Assembly (NCBI GenBank): GCA_954871525.1
Contig: OX940869.1
Location: 11,555,001-11,619,000 of the forward strand
Direction of reading: 5' to 3'
Origin: Parietaria judaica
Lineage: Eukaryota; Streptophyta; Magnoliopsida; Rosales; Urticaceae
Length of the DNA stretch: 64,000 nt
Positions within the stretch are counted from its first letter, which is position 1. Each line of letters opens with the position of its first letter. Shown here piece by piece: positions 22,976-34,231 of this stretch. The position numbers and the translations under genes were made by a program. Below the pieces are notes generated by a model. The model had not been told where the DNA came from, searched no databases, and saw nothing but the letters and a program-made list of their open reading frames with translations.

Positions 22976-24327
22976 CCTGCTGTTATAAAGGGAATAATAT
23001 ATACCGTATCACTAAAGAGTGCAGCCTCGGGTCTATAGTGGAATCACTTCGAGGTTTGACGAACAACTAGCAGTTCGTTGGAGCTTAAGTGATACGGGTC
23101 CATGGTCCCCAGGATAGCTCCGCAACGGATGATACGTACGTGATTAAAATACATTCAGGATAATGTTTAATCATTTGGCTTGACTTATAAAACTGAAAGG
23201 TCTGTAGCAGACGTCAGATAGTTTTATCGTTAGCGTGGCAAAAGTACCATATTTTGGTACACGAAATTAACTGATAAAAGAAAGTTAGAATTTATATTTT
23301 ATATTAGCACCATGTTGTTGGAAATTAAATTCTAAGCGACTTTGCTTTTTGAACCGAGTCATTTCGACTTACGGTTAGTGATTTATGGATTTTCTAAGTT
23401 TATGATCGGTTCGATAAACTTTGAAATTAAATCACATGTCACGAATTTAAATGATGGTGTGGCACCATGACATTTTAATGTGTGATATTGAGATCAGGAA
23501 ATATTAATATAATTTAATTATTTGGATTTAATTATTAATATGTTATTAATAATGAATTAATAATTAATAGATTTATATTAATAAATAAATATATATTTTA
23601 ATATATTGTTACATGTGTAAATTCGAATTAGGGTTTGGTGATAACAAACCCTAGCTAAATTCGAATCTATGAATTGAAGATTTTTATTTTTGCGGCATAA
23701 GTACCTATTGTTTGGTATTTTGGCAAAAACCCTAAAATCAATTTAATCCATTGGATCGGTTGTGATTTAATATCAACCGTTGGATTGAGAGAATTGATTT
23801 GAAACCTAATGTAATTCGAAATTGAAACTTGGTGACCAAGTTTAGGTATTTCGAATTTGCTTAATTAATAATGTCCGTTGGATCGGTTTTGAGATTTAAT
23901 CTTTAACCGTCGGATTAGAAATTAATTAATATTATATATATGATATATACTTCGAATAATATTGTGGATAAGAGTTCGAATTAGGGTTTTGTAAAACCCT
24001 AGGGTTTTTGACTTTATCCCTAATTGATTTGATCCATTGGATTGGTTTAAGATTTATTTTTAACCATTGGATCTAGATAATCATCATCAAATTCGAATTT
24101 AAATATATATATATATAATATAATTCGAATATTTATAATATGATGATAAGATTATATTTTTTTGATCTTATCTTGTATTATTATTTAATTAAATCCCTGA
24201 TTAATTATATCCATTGGATTTAGATGAGATTGAATCTGGACCATTGGATTGAAATAATTAATTATATTTAATTAATAGAATTCGAATAATGGGAGGGAAA
24301 ATCTCCAATTCGGTTACGGTTTGAGCC

Positions 24328-24335
24328 TATAAATA
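24328..24335 (+). promoter_or_regulatory. TATA box in LTR 1
   Basis: TATAAATA lies inside the inverted repeat GAGCCTATAAATAGGAGGC; transcription probably starts about 25-30 bases downstream. Equivalents are at 31801-31808 and 46993-47000. In LTR 3 the box reads TATAAATT (39376-39383). Confidence 0.65.
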
Positions 24336-24901
24336 GGAGGCTCATTCTACACATTTTTCACACCTTTCCCCAGAGAAAAATTCGAACTCTCCCTCTCCCT
24401 CAGGGTCTGCAAATTTTCTCTCTGATCTCTCTTTTCTGTGTCGGTTTAGGATACTATTTCTCCGGAAACTTAAAAAGAACCATCAGTTAAAATTTTGCGA
24501 CGGAGTCTTGCCGGCGAAGCCCACGCTTCGGTACGAGGATTCCAGGAGAATATCCCGGAAGATCACGGGAGTTTCCCTCAGCACTGGCAGAGCCCTGCCC
24601 GATTCAGAACGCGCAGCCGGAAGTCGTCAATTGAGGTACGGCCTTATGCATTGGGTTAATAAATGCAACCATTTACTGCTTTCTATTATTTCCTATTATG
24701 ACTAGATTATTAATAATGATTTATGAATATTAAATTACATAATATTTATCAGATCTTGGGATATGAACATTATCCGATATTCGGACCGTTGTACGGATAA
24801 CAAGTTTTCCGCTTTAAAATAATTTTAAAATGTTACCCGGACGGTCCGGAGGTACAATTCGTGATAATTTTCAAGGAATCCGAGACGAGATTCCCAACAA
24901 T

Positions 24902-24914
24902 TGGTATCAGAGCC
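24902..24914 (+). other. Primer binding site, array A unit 1
   Basis: TGGTATCAGAGCC, complementary to initiator Met tRNA, two bases after the LTR. Repeated at 32376-32388 (unit 2) and 39951-39963 (unit 3). Confidence 0.9.
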
Positions 24915-25064
24915 ATGGTTCAAGGATAAATAATTACGTAATTTAATTAATGGGTTTAAGAACGAATTATTTGATGAATAAAATTAATTATTTAAAATTG
25001 AAATTTTGAATTTCTAGATATTTTAAATATTAATTTAAAATAAGAAAATTACCCGACCCGAAAA

Positions 25065-25380
25065 ATCGGACCGGGTAGTTGGACCGGGCTGCCTTGGCAG
25101 CCCAGCCCGAGAATTCCGCAGCAAGCAAGGGCTGCCGCTGCAGCCCCAGGGAATTGGCAAGGGCAAGGCCCACGAGCAAGGCCCTCGCCAAGGCCATTCG
25201 GCCAGGGCAACAACACCCGTGTGGGCCTGGAAGGCTGGCCGCAAGCCACGCTGCCTGGCAGCGGATTGGGCCTGCAGGCCCAGCCCGAAGTGCCAGGGAA
25301 ATGCCCTGGCCTACCCGTGGGCTGTCCCTGCCCATTCCACGGACATGTGGGCCCGGGCTTAAGCCCGGAGGGCCCACGTG
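25065..25380 (+). repeat. GC-rich palindromic island in the leader, unit 1
   Basis: Abruptly GC-rich within AT-rich DNA. Contains GGGCTGCCTTGGCAGCCC, GGGCCTGCAGGCCC and the paired GTGGGCCCGGGC/GCCCGGAGGGCCCAC around TTAA. Long frames are open on both strands simply because of composition. Counterparts: 32540-32855, 40105-40415 and inverted 56545-56870. Confidence 0.8.
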
Positions 25381-25500
25381 TAATTTTTTTTATATGGGTC
25401 GGATTTTTAATCCGACTAGGATCCCGTGGATTAATTATTAATTATGAAATTAATATTTATTAATATTTATTAATTATGATTAATTAATAGGAATTAAAAT

Positions 25501-25730
25501 ATGGATGTTATTTCCGGATAAATAACATTGTCTTATTTTAATTAATTCATAAAATTAAATATGGATGTTATATAATAATTAAATAACATTGTCTTATTTA
25601 ATAAATTAAAATATTAATGATAATATTCGAAGAATAATATCATTGTCTTATTTTAATATTTCATAAATAATTATTAAAGGGCATTAAAATGTTTAATGAT
25701 AATTCTTAGAGAATAAGTATCATTAATTAT
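25501..25730 (+). repeat. Tandem stem-loop array in the leader, unit 1
   Basis: Four hairpins about 55-75 bases apart: GTTATTT/AAATAAC; GTTAT with a partner ending AAATAAC; GATAATATTC/GAATAATATC; GATAATTCT/AGAATAAGTATC. The first three are followed by ATTGTCTTATTT. Stem sequences differ but pairing is largely kept. Also at 32974-33205, 40536-40768 and inverted at 56170-56430. Confidence 0.6.
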
Positions 25731-26757
25731 GAATATTCATCATAGATATAATTTGATATAACCTATTTTCATAACCCTTAAACATAGTGTCTATGTTTAG
25801 ATCATTATTAATATGTCTATATAGGATAGATATAAATAATAAAGAGTAAATGTGAAAGTGTTAATTATTAGTCGGAAAAATTTCAAACGTACAATCTTGC
25901 CTAAGGAATAGGGAATCAAAAGTGGGGCCGGTTCACCATCCACTTCTGGGTGACCGGTTAGGACCCCTCCCATCGACCTGGAGAGCGTACGTTTTGATCT
26001 ATCACTACCGACGAAATAATAAACACATTTTTAGGGCTTATTTTAAAATTACGTGTCGTAATAAATAAAGCCAAAATATAAACTTTTAATGTGTCATTAA
26101 TAGACAGTTTATATAATAAGTTTTTTAACTTAGAAATTAAAAACGTTATTTCCTAAAAACAATGGCAAGTATAGAATAAAACAAAGGTCTCCATTATTAG
26201 TGTCACAAGGTCTGCTAACCACACCGCCTCGAGTCACCCTAGTGTGTCCATTCCCTAAGGAAGGTGTGCTTGTGGGAGGTTTGACACCGTGATAGTTCCA
26301 AAAGAATATGGGGACGGGGGAATCTTGGAAATGGACCGCGAGTCACCCTAGAGTGACCATTCCCTAAGGACGACATTTCCAAGAGGATCCCGAGAACCGA
26401 AAATAATAGGTTAAGCTTGCACGGAAGTTGGTGCTTCCCGACCGTCTATGGTGATAGTTAATAATCATAGAGGACTTTTGTAGTTCTTATTATGAATATT
26501 AATTAATTTTATGACTAAAACTTAGTTTAACCAAACTACACGGTTGATACCGCGAGTCACCCTAGAGTGACCATGCCACTAAGGACGGCAACGACGTGTA
26601 CAGTCGGTTAAATTATCACGAAATAGTTAAAGGGTTTATTTAACGTTTTTCCCATGAACATGTTTGCATCATGTAACTATTTCAAATAAAATATTTTTTC
26701 TAAACATTCTACCTATAATAAAGTTTAATAAGTTTCTTTTTCAATGCCAGTCTAAAA

Positions 26758-27594
26758 ATGTCGAATCCTATCATGTCACTGCTTTCGAACAACACTCTCG
26801 CCGGAAGTAACTTTCCAAAATGGAAGAGCAACATAAATATTGTCTTGATCAGTGAAAACATACGTTTTGTTCTCACCAATTAATGTCCCCCTGCACCGGC
26901 TGCTAACAGCGCCAGAGGTGTAAAGGAACTCTATGACTCTTGGATTCATGCAAACAATCGTGCTAAGGCATATATGCTGGCTAGCATGTCTGATTCACTG
27001 AGAGTCAAGCTAGAGGGAAAGGACGCTGCTTATGATATCATGGAATCTCTCCAAGGTATGTATGGAAAGCAGTCTGAGCAAGTTCAACATGAAGCGACTC
27101 GTCGCTACATGAATGCCAAAATGAAACCAGGGACATATGTTCGTGACCATGTCATGAGTATGACCAATTGGTTTAATGAGGCTGAGCTGCATGGGGCCGT
27201 GGTGGATGAGAAATCTCAGATCAGCATCATTCTTAACTCGCTGTCACCTGAGTTCGTTCCATTCACCAGCAACTACATTATGAACAAACTGAAATATGGT
27301 TTGACACAGTTAATTAATGAGTTACAAACCTTTGAGGACATCTCGGGTTTGGTCAAGAAGAAATCTGAATTGAACGTGATGTTCAAGAAAGGATCTTCTT
27401 CCAAAAACTCGAAGATGAAGAAAAGGCCCGGTCCTAAGAAGAAATGGGGGAAGAATTTCCAGCCAAAGACAGAAAGCAAGAAAGCTGCTGAGAAAGGAAG
27501 ATGCTTCCTTTGCAAGGAAAAGGGACATTGGAAAAGAGATTGTCCCAAATTCCATAATGAAAAGAAGAATGAAAACGGTGAGTGTCTCACCTGA
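26758..27594 (+). pseudogene. gag of array A, unit 1 (one in-frame stop)
   Basis: The ATG at 26758 follows the leader and opens MSNPIMSLLSNNTLAGSNFP, continuing KWKSNINIVLISENIRF. This is the conserved Copia gag N-terminus. Codon 42 is TAA (26881-26883) and the same frame then continues to 27594. It includes YMNAKMKPGTYVRDHVMSM and a CCHC zinc knuckle CFLCKEKGHWKRDC near the C-terminus, followed by TGA. An internal ATG at 26974 would give a 206-residue protein lacking the N-terminal domain. The stop is identical in all three units. Gag forms the particle and binds the RNA; a full product would need stop readthrough. Confidence 0.85.
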
Positions 27595-27596
27595 TA

Positions 27597-28011
27597 AGTT
27601 ACTTATCACACATTTGTTTTAGAAAGTCTTTTCTCCAAAGATCTAAAACTGAAACATGTGACATTCTTTGTTTTTCAGCAGCAGCTAAGGAGTGATTGCC
27701 GGAAGTCGTCCGAGAGTCTCGGAGATACATAATGGCGCAATAAAGAGGCTCATTTTTTTTATTTATTTACTCATTTATTTAATGTAAGGATCTCATGAAA
27801 GGCGATTTGAAAACGTTTCAATTTTTATTTTAAACAATCTTCATTATTCTTAAATAAAATTTATTTTTGATCCTATGCAATATTGAGTAAATATCTGAGT
27901 TCTTTAAACCTTTTATCAAAAGGGTTGACCATAGTGATGATAACACTATGATGGAAATTAAAGACAATACTTAAGTAATTGCTGAACCAAGTGACATGAT
28001 GTCACAAGTAT
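27597..28011. other. Non-coding gap where protease and integrase should be
   Basis: Only about 415 bases separate gag from the RT frame, and no protease or integrase sequence is present; a full Copia would need well over 1.5 kb here. The same gap occurs in units 2 (35071-35485) and 3 (42633-43048). The sequence is AT-rich. Confidence 0.8.
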
Positions 28012-29747
28012 TTGTCAACAGTGTCTGTTGATGAAGAGAGTGTAGAAACCACGGTCCCAAATCAGAACCAAAGGGTACTCAGACGTAGTGGGAGGTTCAA
28101 AAGACCAGTTGAACTCTACGAGCACACCCAGTTGGAATTTCACCTAGCTGTCACAGACACTAGCGTTGAAGATCCCATAGGCTATAAGCAAGCTACGGTT
28201 GATCCTGATAAGGGAGAATGGCAGGAAGCCATGAACCAAGAAATAGAATCAATGGATTCTAATGAAGTCTGGAACTTGAAAACTTACCGGATGGCTTCAA
28301 AACAATTGGCTGTAAGTGGGTATACAAGCGAAAGAGAGGAGTGGACGGGAAGGTTGAAACCTTCAAGGCTAGACTAGTGGCAAAAGGTTTTAGCCAGAGG
28401 GAAGGTATTGATTTCGATGAGACCTTCGCTCCAGTCGCTAAGTACAAGTCCATCCGGATTCTCATGGCCATAGCCTGTAGTCTCAATTACGAGATTTGGC
28501 AGATGGACGTCAAAACCGCCTTCCTGAACGGGTACATTGACGAAAACATCTATATGGACCAACCAGAAGAGTTCATGCAACAGGGTCAAGAAGGGAAGGT
28601 TTGCAGATTACTTAAATCCATCTATGGATTGAAGCAAGCTTCCAGATCCTGGAATCTAAGGTTCGATGAAACCATCAAAACCTATGGATTCATTCAAAAC
28701 GTCACTGAGGCCTGCATCTATAAACTCAATGACGAAATCGTGGAAGTTTTTCTTGTTCTGTACGTCGACGATATTCTTCTCATTGGAAACAGTGTGAACA
28801 AATTATCGGACGTAAAGGCGTGGCTATCTACGCAATTCCAAATGAAGGACATGGGAGAAGCCAGTTATGTTCTTGGGATCCGTATTTTCAGGGATCACAA
28901 CAACAGGCTTCTGGCCTTATCTCAAACAGCTTACATTGATAAGGTGCTTGAACGTTTTGCAATGGCAAACTCCAAGGGAGGTAATTTACCGACCAGACAT
29001 GGAGTGTTCCTCAGCAGGAAACAATGCCCAACTTCTCCGGAAGAGCAAGATGTGATGAGGCGAATACCCTATGCTTCAGCAGTGGGAAGTCTGATGTACG
29101 CTATGCAGTGTACTAGGCCAGACATCTGTTACGCTGTGGGAATTGTTAGCAGATACCAATCCAACCCTGGTATGGCTCACTGGACAACAGTGAAGAACAT
29201 TCTCAAGTATCTTCGGAGAACGAGAGACTATATGTTAGTGTTTTCAGGATCAGAACTGAATCCACTAGGATACACTGATTCAGACTTTATGTCTGATAGA
29301 GACGCGAGAAAATCGACGTCAGGAGCGGTGTACACCCTTGCTGGTGGAGCGATATTCTGGAGAAGCGTAAAGCAATCCTGTATCGCAGATTCCACAATGG
29401 AAGCTGAATACGTGGCAGCTTGTGAGGCAGCCAAAGAATCAGTTTGGCTCAAGAATTTCTACATAGAACTGGGAGTTGTTCCAGATGTAGATGGACCCAA
29501 AACACTATACTGTGACAACAGTGGTGCGGTGGCAAATTCTAAAGAGCCCAAAGACCATAACAAGGCGAAACATATAGAACGTAAATACCATCTCATAAGA
29601 GAAATAGTGCGTCGTGGCGACGTGAGGGTTGTGAAAATAGCTTCGGAAGACAATCTGGCTGATCCATTCACCAAGACGTTGCCAGAGAAAATATTCAGAA
29701 GGCATTTGGAAAGTATGGGTCTGAAAGACATGGGTCATCTTCTTTAA
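28012..29747 (+). pseudogene. RT-RNase H of array A, unit 1 (frameshifted)
   Basis: Same protein as in unit 2, but one G is missing around 28272 (GTCTGGAAC against GTCTGGGAAC). The frame therefore breaks after SMDSNEVWNL and resumes in another frame (from 28341) with the RT. Catalytic YVDD is intact (LVLYVDDILLIGN), as are the RNase H landmarks YTDSDFMSD, STMEAEY and YCDNSGAVANS. It ends KDMGHLL and is followed by the polypurine tract. The 5' end has no ATG (TTG). Confidence 0.88.
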
Positions 29748-29749
29748 GT

Positions 29750-29762
29750 ACAAGTGGGAGAT
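29750..29762 (+). other. Polypurine tract, array A unit 1
   Basis: ACAAGTGGGAGAT immediately before the LTR start, the primer for plus-strand DNA synthesis. Same at 37225-37237 and 44788-44800. Confidence 0.75.
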
Positions 29763-32373
29763 TGTTGGACATATGTGTCCTTAAACAAGATATTTTATCC
29801 ATTTGTAAAAGATTATGACAAGTCGTTGAATAAAGATGATGCTTATTATGATAATCTTATTATAGTTTCTGGTAGAGTAAAATAAAATGTTTTATTCCTT
29901 AGTTTATAAAGGATGCAATTATGTTATTATTATCACAACAGAGTCAATGTGAGGAAGAATTAATAATCATAATAAATGAACTTAAAATGTCCGTGACCTG
30001 ATCAACTGGGTGGGAGCCCATTAATCGTATAAGGTCATTAATGTGACTAAGTGACAATCCTATTCTGGATTTTGTGTGTGTCACACTCACTAGAAGTGCA
30101 TTAAGTATGAAGTGTCTTCATACTGGACTGGACCTGACTTAAACTCCGGAAGTTATCATATAAGACCGTCACTGATAACTTGGAGTTGAGTCACTAGTAG
30201 ATGATCAAATGGATATTCGATCTAAGTCCTGAGTGATCTTGAGTCCAAGCTGCTGACTTGATTGTTCTTTGATTTAACCGTTAAAGAACACGAAATATTA
30301 CCGCTGTTCCCAACACTATTATTTTGGGAACATGATAGTCAGCAATAAGGGTAGCTTGTTCATAGACATGGGCATCACACAACTCTCTTCAGAGTGATGA
30401 TGATTCCCTTTATTTTCGGTGGTGAGAAGTGAGAGGTACCCGTGCGCAACTTATGAATCGAAACCATAAATGGGTCACTCATAATATTACTGACTGAGTC
30501 AAGGATGAAAATGCAATGAGGGGCATAACGGTAGAAACCGCCTGCTCGTGTGTGGATCATCAAGTGAAAGATCAATAACCCAAATTTGATTGTATCAATG
30601 GACACCCTGCTGTTATAAAGGGAATAATATATACCGTATCACTAAAGAGTGCAGCCTCGGGTCTATAGTGGAATCACTTCGAGGTTTGACGAACAACTAG
30701 CAGTTCGTTGGAGCTTAAGTGATACGGGTCCATGGTCCTCAGGATAGCTCCGTAACGGATGATACGTACGTGATTAAAATACATTCAGGATAATGTTTAA
30801 TCATTTGGCTTGACTTATAAAACTGAAAGGTCTGTAGCAGACGTCAGATAGTTTTATCGTTAGCGTGGCAAAAGTACCATATTTTGGTACACGAAATTAA
30901 CTGATAAAAGAAAGTTAGAATTTAGATTTTCTATCAGCACCATGTTGTTGGAAATTAAATTCTAAGCGACTTTTCTTTTTGAACCGAGTCATTTCGACTT
31001 ACGGTTAGTGATTTATGGATTTTCTAAGTTTATGATCGGTTCGATAAACTTTGAAATTAAATAACATGTCACGAATTTAAATGATGGTGTGGCACCATGA
31101 CATTTTAATGTGTGATATTGAGATCAGGAAATATTAATATAATTTAATTATTTGGATTTAATTATTAATATGTTATTAATAATGAATTAATAATTAATAG
31201 ATTTATATTAATAAATAAATATATATTTTTATATATTGTTACATGTGTAAATTCGAATTAGGGTTTGGTGATAAAAAAACCCAGGCTAAATTCGAATCTA
31301 TGAATTGAAGATTTTTATTTTTGCGGCATAAGTACCTATTGTTTGGTATTTTGGCAAAAACCCTAAAATCAATTTAATCCATTGGATCGGTTGTGATTTA
31401 ATATCAACCGTTGGATTGAGATAATTGATTTGAAACCTAATGTAATTCGAAATTGAAACTTGGTGACCAAGTTTAGGTATTTCGAATTTGCTTAATTAAT
31501 TGATCCATTGGATTGGTTTAAGATTTATTTTTAACCATTGGATCTAGATAATCATCATCTAATTCGAATTTAAATATATATATATATATAATATAATTCG
31601 AATATTTATAATATGATGATAAGATTAAATTTTTTTGATCTTATCTTGTATTATTATTTAATTAAATCCCTGATTAATTATATCCATTGGATTTAGATGA
31701 GATTGAATATGGACCATTGGATTGAAATAATTAATTATATTTAATTAATAGAATTCGAATAATGGGAGGGAAAATCTCCAATTCGGTTACGGTTTGAGCC
31801 TATAAATAGGAGGCTCATTCTACACATTTTTCACACCTTTCCCCAGAGAAAAATTCGAACTCTCCCTCTCCCTCAGGGTCTGCGAATTTTCTCTCTGATC
31901 TCTCTTTTCTGGTTCGGTTTAGGAGACTATTTCTCCGGAAACTTAAAAAGAACCATCAGTTAAAATTTTGCGACGGAGTCCTGCCGGCGAAGCCCACGCT
32001 TCGGTACGAGGATTCCAGGAGAATATCCCGGAAGATCACGGGAGTTTCCCTCAGCACTGGCAGAGCCCTGCCCGATTCAGAACGCGCAGCCGGAAGTCGT
32101 CAATTGAGGTACGGCCTTATGCATTGGGTTAATAAATGCAACCATTTACTGCTTTCTATTTATTTCCTATTATGACTAGATTATTAATAATGATTTATGA
32201 ATATTAAATTACATAATATTTATCAAATCTTAGGATATGGACATTATCCGATATTCGGACCGTTGTACGGATAACAAGTTTTCCGCTTTAAAATAATTTT
32301 TAAATGTTACCCGGACGGTCCGGAGGTACAATTCGTGATAATTTTCAAGGAATCCGAGACGAGATTCCCAACA
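29763..32373 (+). repeat. LTR 2 of array A (156-bp deletion)
   Basis: 2611 bp. Compared with LTR 1 it lacks about 156 bases after TTTGCTTAATTAAT (near 31500), which removes exactly one of the four CCATTGGAT modules. TATA box at 31801-31808. The antisense frame is at 30375-30605. Confidence 0.92.
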
Positions 32374-34231
32374 ATTGGTATCAGAGCCATGGTTCAAGGA
32401 TAAATAATTACGTAATTTAATTAATGGGTTTAAGAACGAATTATTTGATGAATAAAATTAATTATTTAAAATTGAAATTTTGAATTTCTAGATATTTTAA
32501 ATATTAATTTAAAATAAGAAAATTACCCGACCCGAAAAATTGGACCGGGTAGTTGGACCAGGCTGCCTTGGCAGCCCAGCCCGAGAATTCCGCAGCAAGC
32601 AGGGGCTGCCGCTGCAGCCCCAGGGAATTCGCAAGGGCAAGGCCAACGAGCAAGGCCCTCGCCAAGGCCATTCGGCCAGGGCAACAACACCCGTGTGGGC
32701 CTGGCAGGCTGGCCGCAAACCACGCTGCCTGGCAGCGGATTGGGCCTGCAGGCCCAGCCCGAAGTGCCAGGGAAATGCCCTGGCCTACCCGTGGGCTGTC
32801 CCTGCCCATTCCACGGACATGTGGGCCCGGGCTTAAGCCCGGAGGGCCCACGTGTAATTTTTTTTATATGGGTTGGATTTTTAATCCGACCCGGATCCCG
32901 TGGATTAATTATTAATTATGAGATTAATATTTATTAATTAAAATTAATTATGATTAATTAATAGGAATTAAAATATGGATGTTATTTCCGGATAAATAAC
33001 ATTGTCTTATTTTAATTAATTCATAAAATTAAATATGGATGTTATTTAATAATTAAATAACATTGTCTTATTTAATAAATTAAAATATGGATGATAATAT
33101 TCGAAGAATAATATCATTGTCTTATTTTAATATTTCATAAATAATTATTAAAGGGCATTAAAATGTTTAATGATAATTCTTAGAGAATAAGTATCATTAA
33201 TTATGAATATTCATCATAGATATAATTTGATATAACCTATTTTCATAACCCTTAAACATAGTGTCTATGTTTAGATCATTATTAATATGTCTATATAGGA
33301 TAGATATAAATAATAAAGAGTAAATGTGAAAGTGTTAATTATTAGTCGGAAAAATTTCAAACGTACAATCTTGCCTAAGGAAGAGGGAATCAAAAGTGGG
33401 GCCGGTTCACCATCCACTTCTGGGTGACCGGTTAGGACCCCTCCCATCGACCTGGAGAGCGTACGTTTTGATCTATCACTACCGACAAAATAATAAACAC
33501 ATTTTTAGGGCTTATTTTAAAATTACGTGTCGTAATAAATAAAGCCAAAATATAAACTTTTAATGTGTCATTAATAGACAGTTTATATAATAAGTTTTTT
33601 AACTTAGAAATTAAAAATGTTATTTCCTAAAAACAATGGCAAGTATAGAATAAAACAAAGGTCTCCATTATTAATGTCACAAGGTCTGCTAACCACACCG
33701 CCTCGAGTCACCCTAGTGTGTCCATTCCCTAAGGAAGGTGTGCTTGTGGGAGGTTTGACACCGTGATAGTTCCAAAAGAATATGGGGACGGAGGAATCTT
33801 GGAAATGGACCGCGAGTCACCCTAGAGTGACCATTCCCTAAGGACGACATTTCCAAGAGGATCCCGAGAACCGAAAATAATAGGTTAAGCTTGCACGGAA
33901 GTTGGTGCTTCCCGACCGTCTATGGTGATAGTTAATAATCATAGAGGAATTTTGTAGTTCTTATTATGAATATTAATTAATTTTATGACTAAAACTTAGT
34001 TTAACCAAACTACACGGTTGATACCGCGAGTCACCCTAGAGTGACCATGCCACTAAGGACGGCAACGACGTGTACAGTCGGTTAAATTATCACGAAATAG
34101 TTAAAGGGTTTATTTAACATTTTTCCCATGAACATGTTTGCATCATGTAACTATTTCAAATAAAATATTTTTTCTAAACATTCTACCTATAATAAAGTTT
34201 AATAAGTTTCTTTTTCAATGCCAGTCTAAAA
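32374..34231 (+). ncRNA. Structured leader of array A, unit 2
   Basis: Same arrangement as in unit 1: primer site (32376), GC island (32540-32855), stem-loop array (32974-33205) and GAGTCACC repeats (about 33704, 33813, 34027). Differences are scattered single bases and small indels. Confidence 0.5.

Larger units (their letters stand above)
22133..24899 (+). repeat. LTR 1 of array A
   Basis: 2767 bp, TGTTGGACATATG to GATTCCCAACA. U3 holds four modules with paired CCATTGGAT motifs (about 23737, 23872, 24027, 24201) and a TATA box at 24328-24335. R/U5 is GC-richer (24480-24640). An antisense frame lies at 22745-22975. Confidence 0.92.
24915..26757 (+). ncRNA. Structured 5' leader of array A, unit 1
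   Basis: An 1.84-kb non-coding leader with four kinds of structure. First, a GC-rich palindromic island (25065-25380). Second, four tandem stem-loops ending in CATTGTCTTATTT or similar (25501-25730). Third, a long hairpin GGGGCCGGTTCACC pairing with GGGTGACCGG and CCCC (25924-25968). Fourth, three GAGTCACC repeats (26230, 26339, 26553), two of which form GTCAC-CCTAGA-GTGAC hairpins. The same order is kept in units 2 and 3 and, diverged, in element B. A role in RNA packaging, dimerisation or translation is inference. Confidence 0.5.

Noticed and set aside
25030..25463. Overlapping 66-120 codon frames on both strands in the GC-rich island (and in its other copies)
   Set aside because: Open on several frames at once because the sequence is GC-rich; Pro/Gly/Ala-biased, mostly without ATG starts, and lying in a retrotransposon leader.
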